Part shown: positions 53,201-63,096 of the stretch, one piece after another
How positions within the stretch are numbered: position 1 is the first letter of the stretch
How the letters are laid out: each line of letters opens with the position of its first letter
Source of the DNA: Microstegium vimineum
Taxonomy: Eukaryota; Streptophyta; Magnoliopsida; Poales; Poaceae
Reading direction: 5' to 3'
Assembly: GCA_022036555.1 (NCBI GenBank)
Contig: CM039129.1
Span: 20,694,003-20,758,002 of the forward strand
DNA length: 64,000 bases
Position numbers and translations under genes: made by a program
The notes under the pieces: generated by a model
What the model was told of the DNA's origin: nothing
The model's database searches: none
Seen by the model: the letters and a program-made list of their open reading frames with translations, nothing else

Positions 53201-54912
53201 AGACGACGTCGTAGCTGTCGAGCGGGATGGCGAAGCATTCCACCGAGAAGTGTTCCTGGCCGATCCGGAGGTCGACGTTCCGTGCGAGGTAGCAACAGGC
53301 GACCCGGTCGCCGTTCGCCACGACGACGTGGGCACCAGCAGCGCCGGCGAGGTGGATGCCCGCGCGTTGGGTGGCCGAGGAGCTGATGAAGTTGTGGGTT
53401 GACCCACTGTCCACCAGGGCGGTGAACTCGTGCGCGCCCAGCTGTACCCGCAGTTGCATGGTGTCCTCCATGCGGACGCCCGTGATCGCGGATAGGGAGA
53501 TCAGCGGTGCGTCCGGATCTTATGCCGCGGTGGCTGTCTCGGCAGGAGCTGGGGCGTCGGTGTCGTCGTCCGGTTCGGTCACAGTGTAGTCGGCCACCTC
53601 AGAGAAGAACAACCGCGCGCACTTGTGGCCGCGCACGTATGGCTCGTCACAATTGTAACATAGCCCCTGCTGGCGGCGAGTCGCCATCTCCTCCGGTGTG
53701 AGCTTCTTGAAGACGCGCGGTGTCGAGGCCGCTGATGCCGAGGTGGACGTGCCCCCCGCTGGGGCAGGGAGCGCGCGACGTGGCGGCCGCGGTGGTGGCG
53801 CTGGCAGCGCCAGCATCGTGGTGGCGTTCCGGCGCTCGTACGCGCGGGGGAAGGCGCACCGCGCGGTGGAGATCCGAAGGGTTGTGGAGTTCTACGTCGA
53901 CACGTAGGGCCTCAGGCAGCCCCCCCATGAATAGCTGCGCCTGCTGCAGGGGTGCCAGTGTGCCGGCGTGCGCGAGGCGCGCCTGGAACACCTTCAGGTA
54001 CGCCTCGACCGTCGAGGTGAAAGGCAACCGCGCTAGGTTGGCGAGGTGATTGGTGCTCAGGGGCGGTCCAAACCGCTGATGCCAGAGGGTCATGAAGTCC
54101 GCCCATGACGGTTCGCCGGCATCACGTTCATGGATGATGTACCACTGCCGAGTTGTCCCGTTGAGGTGATACGATGCATACCAAACGCGCTCGCCCTCCG
54201 GAGTGCGCTGGGCGCGAAAAAACTGGTCGCATTTATTCAGCCACTCCAATGGTTCCCCCTCGCCATCATAGGTTGGGAACGAGATCTTCTGGAACCGCGG
54301 CGTGGTGTGGTTCGGCGGCGGCGGTGTTGGGTGAGGTGGTGGGTAGCTGGTTCTGGGATTAGGGTAGATGGGGGCTTGCATGATGGTGGAGAAGGATGGG
54401 ATGGGTGATGGGGAGTGGGGGAAGTGGACTTGTGTGATCGGAAGTGGGCGGGGGTTTATGGTGGATGTTGGCGGTGGCACGGACGGGAAGAGGAGCGACT
54501 GCGGTGCAGGCTGCGCTGACAAGATGGCCTCGGTGGTGGTGGCGATAGAGGCGCCGCTGGCCGGTGGTGCCATCAGCTGGGGTAGGCCGCCGAAGCCAGG
54601 GAGGCCGAACGGCAGGGACATGGGGGCTTACAAAGCTGTTTGGCCCTCCAGGGACGTGAGGCGGGCGTTGATAGCGGAGAACTGCAGATGCATCTGCTGT
54701 TGGATGGAGTAGAGCGCAGCGGCGATCGGATCGGTGGAGGTGGATGGGGGTTGGTAGGGCTGGAAGATTGGCGTGTGGGATGGCACAAGGGTGTTGGTGG
54801 CGGTGGTGACCGTGAGCTCGGACGCCGCCGGCGCGGAGGTCGTCGTGGCGTCGGCCGGCGCGGAGGAGGCCACGGGAGCGGAGGCCGCCGGAGTTCCAGG
54901 ACGAGAAGACAT
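50213..54912 (-). pseudogene. Chromovirus B gag-pol, mildly disabled
   Basis: Start ATG at 54,912 (MSSRPGTPAAS). Gag core FPTYDGEGEPLEWLNKCDQFF, zinc knuckle CYNCDEPYVRGHKC (about 53,620-53,665), protease LVDSGSTHNFISS (about 53,390), RT with FFDDILVYS (about 52,430), RNase H, integrase core SMDFIEALP...FHPQTD, and chromodomain RRGVWHVLVQWVDTPPADATWE (about 50,335-50,400). Lesions: TAA at 54,628, a frameshift near 53,880, TAA at 53,520, and a deletion near 51,375 that removes the integrase zinc-binding block and shifts frame. In RT, the MPFGLSNAP motif reads MSFSLSNTP. The last 16 codons lie in the LTR. Confidence 0.85.
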
Positions 54913-54926
54913 CTCTGATACCAGGT

Positions 54927-55319
54927 TGGTACGGCTCGCCTGCTGCGGAGGAAGTACGGCGGCGAGGTGGCGAGCCGAGGTTTCGCGGGGCGACGGTGCG
55001 CTGGCGCCGTGTTGTTGCACGCGAAGCTTCGCGCGAGAGAGGACAGGGAACAGGTTTGCCCGGGGGCCCTTAGGGAGATAAATCTCAATCCCAGGCTAAT
55101 TGCCTTTTACTTCTTGATTGGGTCTTATAGACCAATAGGTTTACACGGGAAATAACCAATCTTCCTAAGTTCACTCAAACTCTAATATCCTCTCCTTAAA
55201 CTAACAAACTCTCAAACAACCTTTCCTTAAGCTAACAAACTCTCCTAATCCCCTCCTAGTCGCGGTGGACTCAGCCACCGTGACGCCTCTTCCTGTTGTA
55301 TACTTGTCCAACCATAACA
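54927..55319 (-). repeat. Chromovirus B 5' LTR
   Basis: 393 bp, about 98% identical to the 3' LTR by hand count. Confidence 0.9.
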
Positions 55320-57360
55320 CAATCACGCAACAACAAAGAGTTCTAAGTTCATAAGTTAAAGATGCATGGATGCATAATAAAAGATAAAACATGACACGAA
55401 GCTGTCCCACACTTCTTCAGTAGGCTTCATCTAATCATCCATCACATAGTCATCCTCATCTTCATCAAACTCTTCTTCTCCAGACTCAAACTCTTCTCCT
55501 TCATAGAGCTCTCTCACCCTTGCACTTCTACGCAGCTCTAGTTGTTCTTCTGCTCCCACTGCATCTCCAATCACAGACCAAGGTATCCCTGTACCTTTCA
55601 TGAGTTCTTCCTCATCTCTGAAGACAACTAATGAACAATCATCTCCATTCTCTTGGAGGGTACCTTGAGCTTCAGTTGTATCACTAGACAAGAGAACATC
55701 AGTAATTTTCTTTGCCTTTATCTTTGCTCTCTTATTAATCATCCCGTTGTTGAATTGAATGTAGACCAACTTGTTGAGGCGGTCTGTTGTAAGCCTATTT
55801 CTCTTCTTAGTGTACACCTATAAATTAAGAATAAGATCACTTTTAGTTCTACAATTTAATTGTAATGCTGCTGAATTTTGATAATAGATAGGTACTAACG
55901 CCATCAAAGCCACTCCAATTTCTTTCACAACCAGAAGAGCTTGCTGTCATAGATAAGATCCTTGTAAGAGCTTGCTGTCATAGATAAGATCCTTGTAGCC
56001 ATCTCCTGTAGAGCTGGTGTTTTAGTTCCATACAGCCACCACCAATGATTCTGAAATAAAAAAACTGGATTATAATCAAAGTTCTGAAAATTCCTTGCAA
56101 GCTTCTTGCTAAAGGGTCCTTCTCTGTTTTGAAACTTCTGGAGTTCAATGTTGGCATTCTTGCATTTCTTCATCATGATAATAAAAAGTCTCCACACAAC
56201 TGATAAATCCTTCTGTCACTTTAGGAGCATCAAAGACTGAAGGGTCAGCATAACTGTAGCGTGGATTCAGCAAATAAGCTGTCAAATGCAATGGAGAATC
56301 AAGTCTTCCCGTCATCTTCTTTTCAACAACAGCAATAACATCATTGAAACTGGACTCAAGTTGCCAAGGGCCTCTTTGATTTGTCTCTTGCCTTTAGTAG
56401 TTCTCCATATACGAAACCAATGGACGACTTCACATCTCCATCATTCAAACGGGGAACTTTGAACAATGGCTCAAAAACAGCCAATGTCACATCCTTCCAA
56501 AAGTTTGGATTCAATATAGTTGCTGTGGCATTTTTCCCCTTTGATTTCACATCCTTCAGTGAGTCCCACCTACTATGCACCACCATCTTTCTTAGCTGGT
56601 CCTTCTGTTGTATGCTGCCAAAGTCAAATAGTTTGAAGCAAACCTAGTCACTCCTAGCCTTACTATCTCTTTGCCCTCAGTGGAGTATCTCATGCACTAT
56701 AGTGTTCTTGTGTGCCCATAGACAAAAATGGTGAATGCCTTTGCTTGGTCAATCTCCTTGGACCGAGGCATGTTGTCAATTCCTTGGAGCATCAAGTTGA
56801 TAGTGTGAATTGCACAAGAGGTCCAAAAGATCTGTGGTCTCTTCTCATGCAATGGCTTCATTATGCTTCTCTTCATATCTGACCAAGCATTGGTCATAAT
56901 AGAGCACCCATTCTTCATCTCTCGCTTCACGCTCTTGCAGAAAACTCTTGGTTCTTGCATATTCTTGTTCCAGCAATCTCCCTCGCAGGTCAAACATAGT
57001 TGGAGGTTCAAATCCACGCCCAAATTGTCCAATTGCTTCACACATTTGCTTGAACTCATCGTTGTCACATGCATTGAATGCTATTGCTGCCAATGTTAAA
57101 AAAAAAGGAAATTAGTGTTCAGTTCAGTACTACAAGGAAATCTGATGAAATTGAAATCTAAAATAAAAAAACAGCAAGGAAATTACCATAGTTATAGGCC
57201 CATCTTGCAATATATTTATGCACCTCATGTAATCTTTTTTTCCAAAGTTCCTTGTTCAGCTTGTGTTGAGTCAAAGATTGAGATTTGGTTGCTGTAGGAT
57301 CAATAGCTTTTGTCCATTTGTCTATGGGGCCTAATTTGTGAGGCTCTGAGCTTCCAACAC

Positions 57361-57376
57361 AAGTGACTTCTCTGAC
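57361..57376. repeat. SINE target duplication, left
   Basis: AAGTGACTTCTCTGAC, identical to 57,658-57,673. Confidence 0.9.
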
Positions 57377-57657
57377 GCCAAAGGGCCTCTAGTCTAGTTG
57401 GTTAGAGGAACCCAGCGCAACTCTCGACTCCTTGTTGGAGCGAATTTCAGGCTGAGGTTAAAAAAATCCCCTCGTCTGTCCCATGGCCAAAGCACAGGTC
57501 TAAGGTCCAGCCCCGGTCGTGGTCGTATCACATGGGCTACGGTGCCGCTGTGTATGGGTGGGGTAGGGGTTCGGGGGTTTTCTCGACCTGCGTGAGAAGG
57601 TCTTCTTAATGCAATGCCCGGGGGCTGTCTGTCTTACCCCCCGCAGGTCGAGTTTTT
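57377..57657 (+). mobile_element. tRNA-derived SINE (Au-like)
   Basis: 281 bp with A-box TAGTCTAGTTGG (57,390-57,401), B-box-like GGAGCGAATTTC (57,437-57,448), and a 3' end CCCCCCGCAGGTCGAGTTTTT, a T-run end as in grass Au SINEs rather than an A tail. A perfect 16-bp target duplication flanks it. Confidence 0.85.
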
Positions 57658-57673
57658 AAGTGACTTCTCTGAC
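57658..57673. repeat. SINE target duplication, right
   Basis: Exact copy of 57,361-57,376. Confidence 0.9.
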
Positions 57674-58128
57674 CCTCCAACCATAGATACGTGAACTTCC
57701 TGTCTAAGTTCTAGCTCACGAACAGTCTTCTCCTCTCTCCGTTTCATCTAGTGCTTTTTTGCACTTTTCTTGAGCCTACTTTAACCTTTCTTTGGTGGTC
57801 TTCGTGCCCAGTCATTTCTTCGCATTCTTTCCTTCCTGGGCGATATGCTTCTTCAACAGATAAACCCCTCGAAACATTTGCTTGTCACAAAGTATGCACT
57901 TCACCTAGTCCTTCGGATTAACAAGAACCCCATACTCCCATCCCACATCATCTGAATTCCTTATCAAGACAGTTGCTCCCTCTATTCCACTTACATTTTC
58001 AGGTTGACCCTCTGTTCCCATCATCTAAGTTCAAGCCATCAATCAACAAATTACAAACATATATGCATGCAATTAGTCAACAAATACTTGCAATCAGAAG
58101 ATGGCAACAAATTCTTGACTGTAAATAC

Positions 58129-58323
58129 TGATGGTTAAGCCTATGCTATTAGAGCACTTTAGTTGTTAGTCTCTACTTTCAGTTTTAGACAGTTACTTTA
58201 TGCTTTAGGCTAGCTTTACTTTACAACATTAGGAATATGCTCTTAAAGCAAACTTGTATCCCAAGAAGCTCTATTGAGCTCTATTCAGCCCTTGCACACA
58301 AATTTGAGTCTCACTTACTAACA
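58129..58323 (+). repeat. Copia LTR 1 (lacks TATA segment)
   Basis: 195 bp, TGATGGTTAAGCC...ACTAACA. Compared with LTR 2 it lacks about 33-35 bases including the TATATAAAGG box. Confidence 0.85.
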
Positions 58324-58393
58324 ATTGGTATCAAAGCTCTGGTTGTGTGAGAGAGAGCCCCAAAACCCTACCTTTTCCACCTTCCTACCAGCC

Positions 58394-60066
58394 ATGTCGA
58401 CGTTTGCTGAGCGCGCCGCCGACGCCACCAAGGCCAAGGCCAAGACCGCCGAGGATGGAACCTCTGGCGTCGGTGAGGGAGTGCAGGGCAACTCCAACAC
58501 CCGGGCCGCTCGACTGCTGGCAGCAGAGGCAGCAACAGCGGCGGCGATCTAGGCGGCGAGGCAGGCCGCAGCTGCAGCAGAGGAGGCGGCAAGGACCGCG
58601 CAGGCGCTGCGAGCAGAGTTTGCCGCAGAGGAGGAGAAGGGGAGAAGGACGCCAGGCGCTTTGAGGGATCGGCGCCGCTCTCAGTCTCCGCGCGACCGTA
58701 GGCGAGGCCGCGGCGGCGGGTGCCATGAGTCGTGGGACAGGGTGGTCTACCGCAACTCCAGGAGCAGCACGACGTGGCCGATGCTGGACAAGACCAACTA
58801 CCATGAGTGGTCGCAGCTCATAAGTTGCGGATGCAGGCGCGCGACATGTGGGAGGCCGTCGAAGGAGGTCCGGTCCAGTACTGCGACGATCGGCGCGCGC
58901 TCGAGGTCATCGTTGCCCGCCGTGCCCAAGGAGATAGACATCCCGCTCATGGACAAGGCAATGGCTAAGGAGGCGTGGGCCGCCATCGCTGCAGCAAGGA
59001 TCGGCGTCGACAGAGTCCGACGGGCGACACTACAGGGTCTTCGCCGGGACTGGGAGAACATCGACATCAAGCCCGGTGAGCAAGTTGACGACTTTGCCAT
59101 CCGATTGTCGACTCTGCATCTGCAGCTCGTCATCCACGGCGACCGAGACATCACCGAGCCGCGCGTGGTGGGGAAGTACCTACGTACGGTGCCGGCGAAG
59201 TACGCGCAGATCATCGTCGCCATCGAGCAGTTTCTCGACTTTGAGGCGCTCACGCTCAAGGAGGAGACCGGGAGGCTCAAGGCGGTGGATGACCGTGAGG
59301 AACAAGCGCCGATCGAGCCGATCACCGTCGGAGGCAAGCTGATGTACACCGAGGAGCAGTGGAGAGAGCGCTGGAAGGAGAAGAAGGGCGCTGACGATGC
59401 CGGTGGCTCGGCTCCCAGGCAGCAGCGTGGTCGCGGAGGAAGGTTCCAGCTGGGCCGTGGCGGCGCACGTGGCCGAGGGCGCGGCGCTGGCCGCGACGAT
59501 GGCGGCAGTGATCGCGGCCCCCCGGGTGACAACTGTTGGCCGAACACCTGCCTTAACTGTGGAGGGCCACTAGGCGTGCGATTGCCGTCTGCCACGACGA
59601 GAAGGCGGCGCTGGCCGCGGAGGTTGAGGTGACCGCGGCGGCCGAGGAGGCGATCAAGGTGGAGGCCGCGACGACGGTGCTGGTGGATACGCTGGGCGCT
59701 GGCCGCGGTGATCGCGACCTCCCGGGTGACAACCATGGGCCGAACACCTGCCTCAATTGTGGCTTGGAGGGCTACTGGGCGCGCGATTGCCGTCTGCCAC
59801 GACGAGAGCGCGTCGACGGCCGCGGTGGTGGAGGTGACCGTGGCGGCCGAGGAGGCGATCAAGGTGGAGGCCGCGGCGGCGATGCTGGTGGATACGCTGG
59901 GCGTGCACAGTACGCCGAGTGCGAGGAGGACGGCGCGCTGTTCATGGCACACGCGTTCGTCGAGCTGGACAAGGATGCGCCGGCATACTCTCTGGCCGCG
60001 CAAGAAGTCACCTTGGAGGAGCCAAGAGCCCGCGCTTTCCTCGACGTTGATGAAGAAGAGGGTTGA
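58394..60066 (+). pseudogene. Copia gag with duplicated zinc-knuckle segment
   Basis: ATG at 58,394 (MSTFAERAADATKAKAK), alanine-rich N-terminus with TAG at 58,550, then a second frame from 58,661 with MLDKTNYHEWSQLI, MAKEAWAAIAAARIG, LQGLRRDWENIDIKPGEQV and YLRTVPAKYAQIIVAIEQF (UBN2 type). The RGRGG-rich linker and knuckle region is duplicated in tandem: about 59,520-59,700 (CLNCGG..., knuckle destroyed) and about 59,720-59,900 (CLNCGLEGYWARDC, histidine position is Y). Frameshift and stop separate the halves. Confidence 0.75.
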
Positions 60067-60082
60067 TGAAGAAGAGGACAAG

Positions 60083-62809
60083 ATGGGTGGCTGGTACCTC
60101 GACAACAGCGTAACGCACCACATGACAGGCTGGCGCGAGCTCTTCGCGGACTTGAACACCGACGTCCGCGGCACCGTGCGCTTCGGGGATGCGTCCAAGG
60201 TGGACATTCGTGGCGTCGGCACCATCGTGTTCCAAGGCAAGACTGGCGAGTACCGCGTGCTGCACGGGTGTACTTCATCCTTACCCTCAAAAACTCGATC
60301 ATGAGCCTTGGGCAGCTGGATGAGGGCGGATCCAAGGTGGAGATTGATAATGGCGTGCTACGCATCTGGGATCGCAGCGGCCGCCTGCTTGCTAAGGTAG
60401 CTCGAGGAGCTAACCGTCTCTACATCCTACACCTGGAAGCTGCGCAGCAATGCTGCCTCGTCGCGCGCAAGGACGACAAGGCGTGGCAGTGGCACGAGAG
60501 GCTCGACCACCTGCACTTTGATGCACTGCGGCGTCTGAGCAGAGCGGAGATGGCCCGTGGGATCCCCAAGATCGACCACGTGGAGAAAGTCTACGACGTC
60601 TGTGTCACCACCAAGCAGAAGCAGCGATCGTTCCCGTCCGCGACGTCGTACCGTGTCCAGAAGAACTTGGAGCTGGTGCACGGCGACCTATACGGACCCG
60701 TGACGCCAGCGACACTGGTGGGCAACCGCTACATCCTTCTACTGGTGGACGACACCACCCAGTTCATGTGAGAGGCGCTGCTGCCAGACCAATGATGCTG
60801 CTGGGGAGGCGATCAAGCGCATCAAAGCTGCAGCAGAGGTGGAGAGTGGCTGCCAGCTCAAGGTCCTGCGCACGGACAACGGCTCCTACTGCGCCAACCA
60901 AGGTATCTAACGGCCCTTAAGTGCCCCTCACTGCCCCCCGTAGAATGGGGTCGTTGAGCGTAGGAATCAAAGCGTGGTGGCCATGGCGTGTGCTCTGCTC
61001 AAGCAGCGCGGTCTGCCGACAAGGTTTTGGGCGGAGGCCGTGATGATGGCGGTGCATCTCCTGAACCGTGCCCCGACGCGAGCACTGGAGGGCATCACCC
61101 CCTACGAGGCATGGCATAGTCGTTCACCGACTTTGGGCCACCTCAAGGTGTTTGGCTGTGTTGCCTACACCAGGCGCCTGACTCAACTCCGCAAGCTGGA
61201 TGACCGCGGCGAGGCCGGCTTGTTCATCGACTGTGCGGAGGGCGTGTTCGACGAAGGCCGCGGCTGGGACTGGACATCTCCGGCAGCAAGCACATCGGAG
61301 GAAGGCGGCAGCGACTTCACCGTCGAGTACCCCTGGGAAGAGGTGGTGCCCGGAGCTCCTAGCTCGGTATCACCATCGCCAACTCCTCCGCCGCGCTTCA
61401 GTACACCGGAGCCCTCACAAGGTGAGGAGGAAGCAGAGGATCCTGTGGCGGCGGCCACTCCACCGCCCGCCACGCCATCGCCAGCAGCAAGCAGCTCCAG
61501 TCCTCGGGTCGAGCATGTGACTCCCCTGGAGGACGATGAAGAGAGGGTGGACGCCTACCACGGCAGTGAGCAGCTGCGCTATCGTCGCATCACAGACCTC
61601 ATCGGGGATGAGGGCACCCCGCCGCCGGCGCAAAGGCTGTTCGCCGAGCTGAACCTCTCCTGCTCGGGCGAGCCGACTACCCACGCAGAGGCGAAGGACA
61701 ATCCAACCTTGCAAGCTGCGATAGAGGAAGAGCTGAGCGCTATTGAGCGCAATGGCACCTGAGAGCTGGTGCTACCCTGAGCTGGTCATCGACCAATCAC
61801 TCTGAAGTGAGTGTTTAAGCTAAAGAAGAATGAGGAAGGTGCTGTGATCAAACACAAGGCAAGGCTTGTGGCTCGGGTTTTGTGCAGCAAGAAGAGGTGG
61901 ACTATGAAGATGCTTTCGCTCCTGTTGCAAGAATGGAGTCAGTAAGGCTGCTCCTGGCACTAGCTGCTCAAAAAGGGTGGAAGGTCCACCACATGGATGT
62001 CAAGTCAGCATTCCTCAATGGGGAGCTCAAGGAGGAGGTCTATGTGCAGCAGCCACCTAGTTTTGCTGTCTCAGGGGAAGAAGACAAGGTCTATCTGCTC
62101 CATAAGGCTTTGTATGGACTGAGGCAGGCACCCAGGGCTTGGAATGCAAAGCTGAATTCAACCCTGAAGAAGATGGGGTTTGTACAAAGCAACCATGAGG
62201 CTGCTATCTACAGAAGAGGCTCCAATGGCTCTGTCCTACTGGTTGGAGTCTGTGGATGAACATCAAATGGCAGTCCAGAGGATTCTCAGGTACTTGGCAG
62301 GTACCCTTGACTATGGCCTCCACTTCACCAAGGCACAATATTCAGCAAGGTTCTTGGGCTACTGTGACTCAGATCTTGCTGGAGATGTTGATTCTAGCAA
62401 GAGCACCACTGACTGTCTCTTCTTCCTAGGCAAAAGCTTGGTCAGTTGGCAGTCTGTCATGCAGAAGGTAGTGGCACTCTCGAGCTGTGAAGCTGAGTAT
62501 GTGGCCATGACTACAGCAACAACTCAGGCACTATGGCTATCAAGGTTGTCGGCTGATTTGCTGGGAAGAAGAGTGGAAGTTGTGGAGTTGAAGGTGGACA
62601 ACAAGTCTGCATTAGCTCTTGCCAAGAACCCTGTGTTCCATGACAGGAGTAAGCATATCAGGACAAAGTTCCACTTCATCAGAGATTGCATGGATGAAGG
62701 GAGCATCAAGGCAGATCATGTCTCCACAAATGAGCAACTTGCAGATATTCTCACCAAGGCACTTGGAAAGACCAAGTTTGAAGAAATGAGAAGCAAGATT
62801 ATGCTTTAG
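60083..62809 (+). pseudogene. Copia pol remnant
   Basis: Protease-like WYLDNSVTHHMTG (D-N-S, near 60,090); pre-integrase WHERLDHLHFDALRRL; integrase LVHGDLYGPVTPA then TGA at 60,769; RTDNG then a deletion of about ten codons; NGVVERRNQS (60,945-60,975); RT FAPVARMESVRLLLA, MDVKSAFLNGELKEEVYV to LLVGV at about 62,245, where a deletion removes the catalytic YVDD and the thumb and joins DEHQMAVQRILRYLAGT; RNase H DSDLAGDVDSSKSTT and SSCEAEYVAMTT to QLADILTKAL. It cannot be active. Confidence 0.8.
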
Positions 62810-62865
62810 TTAAGCCTTAGCTGAAGATTATCAAGACTAACTGAAGCAAGGCTTAGGGGGAGAAT

Positions 62866-63096
62866 TGATGGTTAAGCCTTGGCTGTTAGAGCACTTTAGT
62901 TGTTAGTCTCTACTTTTAGTTCTAGATAGGTACTTTATGCTTTAGGTTAGCTTTACTTTACAGCAATAGGAATATTTGCTCTAAAGCCAACTTGTATCTC
63001 AAGAAGCTCTATTGAGCTCTAGTGTATATAAAGGGGAGCAAAGCCTAGAGGCAATTCCGCCCTAGAACACAATTCTGAGTCTCACTTTTGCTAACA
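62866..63096 (+). repeat. Copia LTR 2 (with TATA box)
   Basis: 231 bp, starts TGATGGTTAAGCC after the polypurine tract, TATATAAAGG at 63,025-63,034, ends GCTAACA. Confidence 0.9.

Larger units (their letters stand above)
49868..55319 (-). mobile_element. Ty3 chromovirus copy B, complete with LTRs
   Basis: Same family as copy A in opposite orientation. 3' LTR = plus 49,868-50,261; 5' LTR = plus 54,927-55,319; primer-binding site complement at plus 54,912-54,923; polypurine tract next to 50,262. The LTRs differ at about eight positions plus one indel (about 2%, roughly 0.8 My). Flanking five-mers CAATA / CAATC agree at four of five bases. Confidence 0.9.
55431..58025 (-). pseudogene. hAT2 transposase (BED, DUF659, hATC pieces)
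   Basis: From the right: MGTEGQPENVSG at about 58,020, then a BED-type finger CILCDKQMFRGVYLLKKH (about 57,860-57,910) flanked by in-frame stops; TKSQSLTQHKLNKELWKKRL (about 57,240-57,290); FKQMCEAIGQFGRGFEPPT (about 57,000-57,060); DUF659 NGCSIMTNAWSDMKRSIM (about 56,870-56,920) and HTINLMLQGIDNM; then dimerisation block HWWWLYGTKTPALQEMATRIL (about 55,990-56,050) and TKKRNRLTTDRLNKLVYIQF (55,750-55,815) with an acidic tail to 55,431. Introns separate the blocks, and a SINE is inserted at 57,377. Stops make it inactive. Confidence 0.75.
58129..63096 (+). mobile_element. Ty1/copia element, first unit of a tandem array
   Basis: LTR 58,129-58,323, primer-binding site TGGTATCAAAGC (58,326-58,337), gag from 58,394, pol to 62,809, polypurine tract AGGGGGAGAA (62,855-62,864), second LTR 62,866-63,096. 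The second LTR is followed by its own primer-binding site and another copy of the interior, so LTRs and interiors alternate. The upstream flank AATAC is at 58,124-58,128. Confidence 0.85.
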
